Assembly: GCA_026709065.1 (NCBI GenBank)
Contig: JAPOTS010000096.1
Span: 1 to 39,152 of the forward strand
Direction: 5' to 3'
Source: Bacteroidota bacterium
GTDB taxonomy: Bacteria; Bacteroidota; Rhodothermia; Rhodothermales; Bin80
DNA: 39,152 nt
The notes under the pieces are model-generated. The model was not told where the DNA came from. It was given only the letters and a program-made list of their open reading frames with translations, and did no database searches. The translations under genes and the position numbers were made by a program. This document shows, in pieces, positions 8,643 to 18,200 of this stretch. How positions within the stretch are numbered: position 1 is the stretch's first letter; each line of letters starts with the position of its first letter.

Positions 8643-9980
8643 ATGGAGAAAGAGAAAGTCCCGTATATCCAGCAAAGGGTTTTGGTTCTAACCGTTGGTA
8701 CGGGAAGTGAGAAACAGTTGGAGAAGACGTTAATCAAGCCCATATTAAAGAGCATAGACGATGGCGAATGGGATACTATTATTTTGCTCCCATCTCATAA
8801 AACTTTACCTCATGCTCAAAAAATTCTTGATAGGACCAACACTTCCAATGTCATTTGTAAGCCTCTAAATATTTCTGGAATTGAATCCGATGCAGACAAA
8901 TGTTTTGGTCATTTTGATCGTGTGCTTGGTGAATTGATTCATCAGGGATTTGATCGGTCTAATATCACATTGGATTTTACCCGTGGAACTAAGGCAATGA
9001 GTGCTGCATTACTTATGGCGGGTATGTCAAGAGAAATTTCAAATATTCGCTATGTATCTGGAGATGAGCGTGATGATCGAGGAATGGTCAGGTCTGGTAC
9101 AGAGAGAATAGAGCAGGTTAACACCCGAGTGGTTGATACAAGGCAGTTACTCAATAAGTCCGAGAATCTTATGCAATGTGGCAATTTTGAAGCGGTGTGC
9201 CTCCTTCTCCAAAATAATTCTACCTCAGAATCGGCTGGATATCTATCCACATTGGAAAATGAGCTGAGAGAGATTAAAGCATCAGCTATAGTTTATCTTG
9301 CATGGGATAGATTTGATTATCAAGATGCAATTAACCAGTACAATGACAGAAGGAATCAATTTATTAATGGACGTTTTTCGCCGACTTTGGATATGCGTAA
9401 CTGGGTTGAATCCTTAGCAGATTATGATAGACACCAGTGTATTAGATCACAAACAACGTATGTACAGAAACTCTCATGTGATATGTTAGCCAATGCTGAA
9501 CGCCGCATGCGTGATGGGTTATATGAAGATGCTTACGTTAGATGTTATCGTGTCTTGGAGTTGATAGGACAGTACTGCCTCTTTAGTAACGGTTACGATA
9601 GTGGAAAACTGCCCCTTAGTGATCAAAACATTATAGCATTTGAGGAAAAACTCTTGAAAAAATCTGCAGAGCTGGGAAGAATCAAAAATGGTCAGTATGC
9701 TACAGCAGGGCGACTTCAGGTAGCCCGTTTACTTAAATTTTTGAATGATACTCGGGGGGAAAAACTTATTGATCTTGGCGATAAACACGATAGATATATA
9801 ACAAAAAACAGGAATAATAGTATATTATTTCATGGATTTACAGCAGCGAACACCGACCAAATAGCGAAACTTAATGATGCAATGAAGGATTTGGAAAATT
9901 TTTTGCTGGAGGATAGTAATTTCCCTGAGGCAAAGCAGTATTTAGATATCGCCCGAAGTATAAAATTTAGCCTAAATTAA
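8643..9980 (+). CDS. CARF-HEPN ancillary CRISPR protein, Cas02710/TIGR02710 family
   Basis: 445 residues. The N-terminal half is a Rossmann-like CARF domain: VLVLTVGTGSEKQLEKT at about 13-29 and LDFTRGTKAMSAAL with D111-K117, the ligand-pocket strand seen in this family. The helical C-terminal half ends with RNNSILFH (R390 to H397), which fits the R-x(4-6)-H ribonuclease motif of HEPN domains. Expected role: a non-specific RNase switched on by cyclic oligoadenylate made by Cmr2. It starts 8 bp after the cmr6-cmr1 fusion and 3 bp before cas1, so it is co-transcribed with both. The ring size of its ligand cannot be read from the sequence. Confidence 0.85.
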   Translation: MEKEKVPYIQQRVLVLTVGTGSEKQLEKTLIKPILKSIDDGEWDTIILLPSHKTLPHAQKILDRTNTSNVICKPLNISGIESDADKCFGHFDRVLGELIHQGFDRSNITLDFTRGTKAMSAALLMAGMSREISNIRYVSGDERDDRGMVRSGTERIEQVNTRVVDTRQLLNKSENLMQCGNFEAVCLLLQNNSTSESAGYLSTLENELREIKASAIVYLAWDRFDYQDAINQYNDRRNQFINGRFSPTLDMRNWVESLADYDRHQCIRSQTTYVQKLSCDMLANAERRMRDGLYEDAYVRCYRVLELIGQYCLFSNGYDSGKLPLSDQNIIAFEEKLLKKSAELGRIKNGQYATAGRLQVARLLKFLNDTRGEKLIDLGDKHDRYITKNRNNSILFHGFTAANTDQIAKLNDAMKDLENFLLEDSNFPEAKQYLDIARSIKFSLN

Positions 9981-9983
9981 AAC

Positions 9984-11030
9984 GTGCCAACACTCTATAT
10001 TACAGAACCTGGTGCTACAATTCGGTTCTCCTCAGGATCTATTGTCGTTACAGTTTCCAAGGATCCAGATGGCAGTGGACCATTGCCGACCAAGACCCAG
10101 CAACTAATTGAAGTAGAACCCCACCGTATAGAGCTCATTGCAATCGTAGGACGGATCCATATTACAGGTCATGCTGTTCGATTTTGCCTTGAAAATGGAA
10201 TCCCTGTGTCATGGTTCAAGCGAAATGGAGATTATTTGGGAAGAATGGTACCTGAACTTTCTCGTACAGCTGATATTCGCTTAGCACAGTATTCAACAGC
10301 AACTGATGCCAATCAATCACTGGCATTAGCAAAAGAATTCGTATCTGGTAAAATTCATAATTCCATTCATGTGCTGTCATCCATTCGTTCAAATCGCCCG
10401 AGTCATCCAGAACTTGGTTCTTCTCTGAATCGATTAAAGTCACTTCATGACGCGGTCTCAGATGTGACAGATCTATCATCATTATTAGGGTATGAGGGAA
10501 CGGCTGCACGAACTTATTTCAGTGGGCTTAAAGTTGGATTTGATGGTGAAATTCCGTTTAATGGTCGTGAAAAGAGGCCTCCACCCGATCCATCAAATGC
10601 TTTGTTATCATTGGGATATGTAATTTTGACAAATTGGTTGGCAAGCACAATAGAGTCTCATAATTTGGATCCATATCTTGGGTTTATGCATCAGCGTAGA
10701 TCAGGACGACCAAGTTTGGCATTGGATCTATTGGAAGAATTACGTGCACCAGTCGTAGATCGTTTTGTACTTAGAATGTGTAATCGTAGACAGTTGAGGA
10801 TGGAGCATTTCGAGAACGACTCGGAGGATAGAGGAGTTAGGCTTACTCGAAGCGGCTTGAGAATTTTCTTTCGTGCTTGGGAATCTATGTTGGACAAGCC
10901 TATTGCAGGGATTAGAACTGAGGATTCCCTTGAATCAATGATACGTTACCAAGTAAGTCTACTATCAAATCATTTAAGGCATAAAGAGAAATATCGTTCG
11001 CTTCGCCTTGGACAGGCATCCACACATTAA
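9984..11030 (+). CDS. cas1: CRISPR adaptation endonuclease/integrase Cas1
   Basis: 348 residues with a GTG start, 3 bp after the CARF-HEPN gene. Catalytic-site signatures are visible: E171 in GYEGTAARTYF, H236 in LGFMHQRRSGRPSLALDLLEELR, and the acidic pair D248/E251 after it. The N-terminal beta domain precedes GRIHITGHAVRFCLENGIPV. With Cas2 it inserts new spacers at the leader-proximal repeat. The protein is of normal length and is not fused to a reverse transcriptase. Confidence 0.95.
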   Translation: MPTLYITEPGATIRFSSGSIVVTVSKDPDGSGPLPTKTQQLIEVEPHRIELIAIVGRIHITGHAVRFCLENGIPVSWFKRNGDYLGRMVPELSRTADIRLAQYSTATDANQSLALAKEFVSGKIHNSIHVLSSIRSNRPSHPELGSSLNRLKSLHDAVSDVTDLSSLLGYEGTAARTYFSGLKVGFDGEIPFNGREKRPPPDPSNALLSLGYVILTNWLASTIESHNLDPYLGFMHQRRSGRPSLALDLLEELRAPVVDRFVLRMCNRRQLRMEHFENDSEDRGVRLTRSGLRIFFRAWESMLDKPIAGIRTEDSLESMIRYQVSLLSNHLRHKEKYRSLRLGQASTH

Positions 11031-11032
11031 TC

Positions 11033-11320
11033 ATGCCTCGATTTGCAATTGCATACGATATCTCTGATAATTCTCGTAGGCGTAAGGTAGCCAATTGCCT
11101 TGACTCTTATGGGGATCGAGTCCAGAATAGTGTTTTTGAGATGGTTGTCACCCAATCAATGTTGCAAGACTGCCTTATTCAAGTGAGGGATATCATTGAT
11201 TCTGCTGAAGATAAGGTGGTAGTTTATTTCATATGTAGCAATTGTGAATCAAAACGAATGTATTTCGGTAAAGGTGAGGAAGTTCGTAATATCGGAGAAG
11301 AAGATGTCTTTTTTGTGTAG
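11033..11320 (+). CDS. cas2: CRISPR adaptation protein Cas2
   Basis: 95 residues beginning MPRFAIAYDISDNSRRRKVA, with the ferredoxin-like first strand and conserved Asp (D9) of Cas2. It starts 2 bp after the cas1 stop and is the last gene of the cmr-cas operon. It would dimerise and bridge two Cas1 dimers. The CRISPR leader begins directly after its stop codon. Confidence 0.94.
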   Translation: MPRFAIAYDISDNSRRRKVANCLDSYGDRVQNSVFEMVVTQSMLQDCLIQVRDIIDSAEDKVVVYFICSNCESKRMYFGKGEEVRNIGEEDVFFV

Positions 11321-11647
11321 ACTATAAAGTCGTAACCTCAAATGACCGAAAAACATTGCTTGGTTACGAATGATTCCAAGTCATATACGGATATATCCTT
11401 TCGCCCCAACTAATTTAATGATTAGAATAATTAATGTATTTATAAGTAGTTCATAACCATGGGTTACGAAAAATGATGATATAGATGAACAGGAACTTAT
11501 ATGCAGCTATAAAATTGAGAATTCATTTTTTTCAATTATGGTTCGTAAACGCCAATAAAATATATCTTTTTCTCAAAATGACAATTCATATTTGATATTT
11601 TCCGTATATTGCAAAAGGAGCGAAGATGATTCTCAGAATATGGTGCT
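11321..11647 (+). promoter_or_regulatory. CRISPR leader
   Basis: 327 bp of AT-rich DNA between cas2 and the first repeat. GGTTACGAA occurs at 11362-11370 and again at 11462-11470, exactly 100 bp apart, and the inverse CGTAACC is at 11331-11337. A likely -10 element, TATATT, is at 11605-11610 inside TTTTCCGTATATT, about 40 nt before repeat 1; no good -35 is seen. Leader identity follows from adjacency to cas2, the handle orientation of the repeat and repeat decay at the far end. AGGAG followed by ATG at 11626 would open a 23-codon frame running into repeat 1, probably by chance. Confidence 0.8.
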
Positions 11648-14043
11648 CTATCAATGACTGCCCCGCTCATCAGGGGATTGAAACTCACTGGTCCTAGGAG
11701 AGATTGGATTTCATTTTCTTTTCGGCTATCAATGACTGCCCCGCTCATCAGGGGATTGAAACAGAATGTAAATAAATACTTCGTATAACATAGTTAGTAT
11801 ACTATCAATGACTGCCCCGCTCATCAGGGGATTGAAACCATAAATTTCATCATAACAGGTATCGCACTCCATCAGATCTATCAATGACTGCCCCGCTCAT
11901 CAGGGGATTGAAACGATGAGGTAGGTCCCTAAGAAGCGATCAATCAGGTGCCTATCAATGACTGCCCCGCTCATCAGGGGATTGAAACCTCGCATTAAGC
12001 GCGTCCTGAAAACTGTCGTGGGATTGCTATCAATGACTGCCCCGCTCATCAGGGGATTGAAACGGTTGGTGACGCATTAACAGCGTCCTGGAATGATTCG
12101 TCTATCAATGACTGCCCCGCTCATCAGGGGATTGAAACCACAGTGATGTATTGGTCCATTGGTTTAATGGATGTATCTCTATCAATGACTGCCCCGCTCA
12201 TCAGGGGATTGAAACACTTAATGGTGACGGGGCCGCCGGTAATAGATGTATCCGCCTATCAATGACTGCCCCGCTCATCAGGGGATTGAAACGATATGAA
12301 GACTTACAGGTTGTGATATAATTATACTCAACCTATCAATGACTGCCCCGCTCATCAGGGGATTGAAACCGGTTGGGTCTGCAATAGGGTAACGCTTGAG
12401 AATTTTAATTCTATCAATGACTGCCCCGCTCATCAGGGGATTGAAACTATTGTAAAAGACTGGATAACCCGGACGTGCTTTAACAACCTATCAATGACTG
12501 CCCCGCTCATCAGGGGATTGAAACGTTAAGCGCATCCTGGAAGCTGTTGTGGGATTGGTTACTATCAATGACTGCCCCGCTCATCAGGGGATTGAAACTA
12601 CTGCTTTACAGATGGACGTGATGCCATGCTTAAAGCATTCTATCAATGACTGCCCCGCTCATCAGGGGATTGAAACAGACACGTCCATTTTCATTCTTGA
12701 ACCGTCTTCATATCCATCTATCAATGACTGCCCCGCTCATCAGGGGATTGAAACCGTTCGTGATTGGATCGAGAAGTTGCAAGATTTCTTGCTATCAATG
12801 ACTGCCCCGCTCATCAGGGGATTGAAACCCATTCTTTAGCTTGGGGTGATAATTGCTGTAACAGCTATCAATGACTGCCCCGCTCATCAGGGGATTGAAA
12901 CTTATGTATTGATCTCTCATGAGATTTAGGTATGTATCCTATCAATGACTGCCCCGCTCATCAGGGGATTGAAACCTACTCCATAGTTCATTTACAACTA
13001 AGATGAAACCTGAAATTCTATCAATGACTGCCCCGCTCATCAGGGGATTGAAACAGAGTCTTGGATCCGTTTTGTGGAACGGGTGGCCTCCTGCTATCAA
13101 TGACTGCCCCGCTCATCAGGGGATTGAAACATATTGCACAAGGCGCTGAACAGGATCCAAAAGCCCTTGCTATCAATGACTGCCCCGCTCATCAGGGGAT
13201 TGAAACATGTCGTCTACTGAAGACATAGATATCACTACCATAGTACTCTATCAATGACTGCCCCGCTCATCAGGGGATTGAAACTTCGGGGAGTCGTTCA
13301 GGTGCCAGTGACACCGACAGCCTATCAATGACTGCCCCGCTCATCAGGGGATTGAAACAGTGGTATAGCAATCCTTTTAGGTCGTTATACTGACTCTTCT
13401 ATCAATGACTGCCCCGCTCATCAGGGGATTGAAACGAGCACTGTTTGGTAGTGATGGAACGTTCGTTAGTCTCCTATCAATGACTGCCCCGCTCATCAGG
13501 GGATTGAAACCTTGCGAGTATCATATCATTATTAAATCGGCACAATGGACTATCAATGACTGCCCCGCTCATCAGGGGATTGAAACTCAGTAGTACTTGT
13601 AGAAAGCACTACCATTGTACTCCCACTATCAATGACTGCCCCGCTCATCAGGGGATTGAAACTGACGAGAAGCTGATTTAATCTTGGGACGTAGTGCTGT
13701 CTATCAATGACTGCCCCGCTCATCAGGGGATTGAAACTCATCCGTAGTGGATGAACTGATCACTACCATAGTACTCCTATCAATGACTGCCCCGCTCATC
13801 AGGGGATTGAAACCTTGACAGTATACTCGCCAAGACGGTTTACTGGTTTCAACACTATCAATGACTGCCCCGCTCATCAGGGGATTGAAACTGGTTTGGT
13901 GGTAACTTCACGTGAGTTCTGCTTACCCCCTATCAATGACTGCCCCGCTCATCAGGGGATTGAAACACCACCTTTTTCAAGGTCTTGTGCGAGGGCTTCA
14001 AGTCTTCTATCAATGACTGCCCCACTCATCAGGGGATTGAAAC
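11648..14043 (+). CRISPR. Type III-B CRISPR array, 32 repeats and 31 spacers
   Basis: The repeat is 37 nt, beginning CTATCAATGACTG and ending GGGGATTGAAAC, and looks identical in all copies except the last. Spacers are 36-42 nt. Inside the repeat, CCCC (14-17) pairs with GGGG (26-29) and TCAAT (4-8) with ATTGA (30-34). Cutting after the GGGG gives the ATTGAAAC crRNA handle of type III systems, so transcription is on the plus strand. The 32nd repeat (14007-14043) has one change in the loop (G18 to A), as is usual at the old, leader-distal end. Related spacers are described under findings. Confidence 0.98.
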
Positions 14044-14078
14044 ATAATACCAAGGTTAAAGGTTAATATCACACGTAT

Positions 14079-14116
14079 TTGTCAATTGGCTCCCCTGCTC
14101 ATCACGGCAATTGAAC
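14079..14116 (+). repeat. Decayed 33rd CRISPR repeat
   Basis: After a 35-nt spacer-like stretch (14044-14078) comes a sequence that aligns with the array repeat: it keeps TCAAT, the CTCATCA loop and a TTGAAC end, with many substitutions and small shifts. It now has a 7-bp inverted repeat, TCAATTG/CAATTGA. Its spacing (72 nt from the previous repeat start) matches the array period, so it is most likely an eroded terminal repeat. Confidence 0.75.
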
Positions 14117-14143
14117 AGAATTAATTTGCATCCCATTGATCCT

Positions 14144-15040
14144 ATGAAAAATCTTAACCTATTTTCTATAGTCGTTACTTTGCTATTTATTACATTTGAG
14201 GGGTTTCATTCAGCATTTGCCCAGAGTTGCAATTTCTCTTATGGGGCTTCGTCGCAAAACACTTCCTTGCAGAGTTCTTCCAACTCGTACTCAGTCCAGA
14301 GCTTAAATGTCCCGTGCTCAAGCCAGAGTAATATCAACCTGTACTCCGGTCAGAGCTACTCTAACCCGTCCTCCGATCAGAACTACTCTAACCCATACTC
14401 AGGTCAGAACTACTCTAACCCGTACTCCGGTCAGAACTACTCTAACCCGTACTCCGGTCAGAACTACTCTAACCCATACTCAGGTCAGAACTACTCTAAC
14501 CCGTACTCCGGTCAGAGCTACTCTAACCCGTACTCCGATCAGAACTACTCTAACCCATACTCAGATCAGAACTACTCTAACCCGTACTCCGATCAGAACT
14601 ACTCTAACCCGTACTCCGATCAGAACTACTCTAACCCGTACTCCTATCAGAACTACTCTAACCCATACTCAGGTCAGAACTACTCTAACCCGCACTCAGG
14701 TCAGCGTCCCTCTAACTCGTTCTCAACCCAGAGCGATATTGACCAGTACTCTATAATCAGGTTACAGGAACTTGTGCGTGGTGTCGTACCATTTGAATAC
14801 GAAGCAAAACGCCACAGGCAGTATTTAGAGGACCTCAGAGGGAAATTATGGTCTGCTTGTATCAGAGGAAACGGAGTTTGGGGGCCAACCCCAGAAGAAT
14901 GTACTGAAATAAAAAAGGATATTCAGGAAGAAATGGACAAGGTGAAAGCTACGATAGACTATTATTCTGGGCGTGCAAACGAATATTATAAGATGATGAA
15001 TGAGTACGGCGGAGATCCCCGTCGGAGTAATAACGATTAA
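14144..15040 (+). CDS. Exported low-complexity protein with tandem 9-residue repeats
   Basis: 298 residues from ATG 14144. A signal peptide (MKNLNLFSIVVTLLFITFEG, cleavage near AFA-QS) is followed by a Ser/Asn/Tyr/Gln-rich region with about 14 units of QNYSNPYS(G/D), then a charged helical C-terminus of about 100 residues containing two Cys (WSACIRG and PEECTEI). The family is not recognised. The repeat region is likely extended and surface-exposed (inference). The gene starts 27 bp after the decayed CRISPR repeat, so its promoter must lie in or before the array end, or it is read through from the array. An upstream TTG at 14111 is in frame but would put extra residues before a good signal peptide. 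Confidence 0.72.
   Translation: MKNLNLFSIVVTLLFITFEGFHSAFAQSCNFSYGASSQNTSLQSSSNSYSVQSLNVPCSSQSNINLYSGQSYSNPSSDQNYSNPYSGQNYSNPYSGQNYSNPYSGQNYSNPYSGQNYSNPYSGQSYSNPYSDQNYSNPYSDQNYSNPYSDQNYSNPYSDQNYSNPYSYQNYSNPYSGQNYSNPHSGQRPSNSFSTQSDIDQYSIIRLQELVRGVVPFEYEAKRHRQYLEDLRGKLWSACIRGNGVWGPTPEECTEIKKDIQEEMDKVKATIDYYSGRANEYYKMMNEYGGDPRRSNND
14351..14728 (+). repeat. 27-bp tandem repeats inside the low-complexity gene
   Basis: About 14 head-to-tail copies of a 27-nt unit (AACTACTCTAACCC followed by a variable TACTCCGGTCAG-like half). Units differ mainly at CCA/CCG with TCA/TCC and at the GGT/GAT/TAT codon. Runs of identical neighbours suggest recent expansion. Because 27 is a multiple of 3, copy-number changes keep the frame. 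Confidence 0.9.
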
Positions 15041-15249
15041 ATGACTCTAAGATTTCTCATATACAATTGAACGACCGTAACTAGGCATCCGCCTCAACCT
15101 CGTTTAATCTGAACGAAAAAAACCCAAATTTCTTGATAAAAGACCTCGGAATCTTTACGAATCTGTTAAAATTGTATAGAGACTAGACAGTTCAACGAAT
15201 AATCGTATTCAAGTTTCTATCCAATTAGCCCATAGGCCTGATGATTGCA

Positions 15250-18200
15250 TCATCGAAAATGTACAAAGCGACCTGTCTGACTTTCTCTGCCCAGTGACGA
15301 TTGGGTTACCACTTGATACACATAGAGCCCTGATGGCAATGTCTCGGTATTGATAGATAACGTCTTTGACCATCCAGCCTCCATTTGCCTTTCTGGAAGG
15401 CTCAAAACCTTCCTTCCACTGATATCTGTGACCTCTACCTTGAGATGTGCTGAAGATGGAAGATCAAACGTCAGTAGTGTGTGATCCTGAAAAGGATTGG
15501 GATAATTACCATGAAGTGTAAATACTTTAGGCATAGATTCATCTTCGTTTGATACGGATGAACGAATATCCATCTTGAAGGATAACCGCCCCACAGCTCC
15601 ACTGTCATCCCTGGCTGAATACGTGAATTCAATCGGCATCTCAGTGATGGCCGATGGCGTTCCAGTCAGGGTGCGTGTTGATGACTGAAAACGCAACCCA
15701 CTTGGTAACGATGGGCTAATTGAATAGCTGATTGGTTCAATACCACTAGTGACAACTGGGAAAATCACTGGGGTGATTGGATGGTCTAAGACAAAATTCT
15801 GATCCTCTATTGGATGACTAAAAGCAAGGATACCGCATGTGCTACCCCGTACATTGGCAATCCTTTCCAACCATGCCTGATACTCCCTATCCTGAGGCGC
15901 ACATAACCCCTGCCCTTCAAACAAAAATGTATCCAGACTATCTAGGGCTAAAAGCTCTCTTGGTAGCGAACCACTAAAATCATTGTCTGAAAGATTGAGC
16001 CGCGTTAATCTCGTTAAACGTCCTAACTCAGACGGAACTCTACCAGATAATTGATTGCCTGACAAGTCTAATATTGACATCTTGGAAAGACTGGTAAGTG
16101 CAATTGGAATAGATCCCGTCAATGAATTTTGTGAAAGATCCAATAGCTCAAGATTCGTAAGATTTTTAAGTTCGGATGGGATCTCCCCTGTTAAGGAATT
16201 TTCTGGTAGAACAAGCCATTTCAAATGAGTGAGATCTCCGAACTCTATCGGAATCGTACCAGATAATAAATTCTCTCCCAAGTCAAGATACATTAGTTGG
16301 GGTAGTGCTCCCAGTTCGTGAGGAATTTGCCCTGATAACTGATTGTCACGTAACCCCAACCATTCAAGCTTCCAAAGATTTGACAGATCTAGGGGGATTT
16401 CACCCGTTAATGAATTTCCTTCAAGATTGAGCGACTTCAACTCGGATAGATTTCCCAGAGAAGCGGGAATGTCGCCATTAAACGAATTATCAAATATATC
16501 TAATACTCTTAGATGGCTCAGTTTCCCCAGCTCAGCAGGAATTGGGCCCGAAAGTGAATTCACTGAAAGATTCAACCTCTCCAACTCAGTAAGCCTCTGA
16601 ATTCCATCGGGGATTAGGCCCGAAAGCCTATTTCCCGACAATAACAATGTTCTTAACTGAGTAAGATTTGTTAGTTCATCAGGAATTTCTCCAACTAAAT
16701 TATTGTACTGAAGATTTAGCTCAGATACCCATCCATCAATTATCGTGAGACCATACCACTGCTGAAGCTCTTCTTCATTTGGAATGTCCCTGATATTCCA
16801 ATTAGAATTGTTACGCCATCGGTCGCCTGCAGTTCTAGTATACAAAACACTTAAACTATGGTGAATGGCTTCTATTGAACGATTAATAGGAAGTGAGAGG
16901 ATATGAGCAATATCTTCAATCCCATCCCCCTCAACTCGCGTATAGAATCGGACTCTTTGATTCGGCATTGCATCTGCTGTAACCCTAAACTCAAAGATCG
17001 CTTCGGCGGAATCTGCACCTGACAAGCCTCCAATAGAAACTTGATCTGTGGTCATCTCAAGAAATGAATAGGAGGACATGGGAATAATGGATACAGAGAC
17101 ATTAGAAGCATCCGAGAGATAATTAACAAAATTCGCCTTTATTTTAACATGATCTCCAGAGGTAATGCTTTGATTTCCATCATCATCTACCCATGACCAT
17201 TCTTTCAAACGAATTCCAGAAATTACGGAGTCTTGAACTACTGATAACGCATTGATAAAACCCCGTCCTAATTGTTGACGATACGCTGGATTCTGAGCAT
17301 CTATACTTTCTGCCGTGAATCGAATTTTTTCACGAATCGCATCGGGGGACAGATCTGGAAATTTCGTCTTCACAAGGGCCGCTACTCCAGAAACCAATGG
17401 AGCAGAAAATGAAGTTCCACTCACCTTTATGTACCGATTATCTGTTGCTGTCGTCAAAACAGACACGCCTGGAGCAAAAACGTCAACCAATCGTCCAAAA
17501 TTTGAGAATCTTGAGATCTGAGTGCTTCCTTTTTGGGTTGCACCAACTGAAAGAACTCTTGAGTGACCTGCAGGATAATAGGCAAATCGATCTATATTTG
17601 ATGCATTATTGCCTGCTGAAGCAATGATGAGTGCACCCATATCTGTGGCTAAATCCAACGATTGATTCATGAACTGAACATTCGAAATCTCGTCCACAAA
17701 ACCTCCCCAACTTACATTAATGATATCTGCTCCATTTGATGCCGCATAAAGGATTCCCTGATAGCCATATTTAATGCCTAAGCCAGATTCATGAGATGCG
17801 TTTATATGCATCAACGATGCATTCCATGACGTACCAGCAATTCCAATACGATTATCCGTCACCGCGGCTGCAATTCCAGCGGTCGCAGTTCCGTGCCAAG
17901 TAGGGGGAGCAACATTAGGTTGCCTGTCTGGATTGTTATCAGCTTCATCGTCATCCGATAAATCAATCCCATGAACATCATCAATAAATCCATTATGATC
18001 ATCATCTATACCATTGCCTGGGATTTCATCCTCATTTGTCCAGACATTTTCTAAAAGATCTTCATGCGCCCACTCTCCACCCCCATCCACGATGGCAATG
18101 ACTATTTTTGGATTCGCTGATTCACTTTTAACCTCATCCCAGACATCTGGAAACCCCATCTGATGGAGATCAACTTGCGATTCAAATTCTGGGTCATTCG

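Noticed and set aside
11331-11368. CGTAACC...GGTTACG stem as the terminator of the cas operon
   Set aside because: The loop is 24 nt and no U-run follows; it is better described as a leader motif.
12549-14066. Several ORFs in the array whose proteins repeat INDCPAHQGIET or SMTAPLIRGLK, and minus-strand frames repeating FNPLMSGAVID
   Set aside because: They are translations of the CRISPR repeat joined by spacers. The frames open only because repeats and spacers happen to lack stops.
14351-14728. Tandem repeats considered as a second CRISPR array
   Set aside because: The units are directly adjacent with no unique spacers and encode a regular peptide repeat.
14307-14756. A 149-codon frame rich in Thr and Arg over the tandem repeats
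   Set aside because: It is a shadow of the real repeat gene. The 27-bp period keeps any repeat frame open; it has no signal peptide, and the signal-peptide frame is the convincing one.
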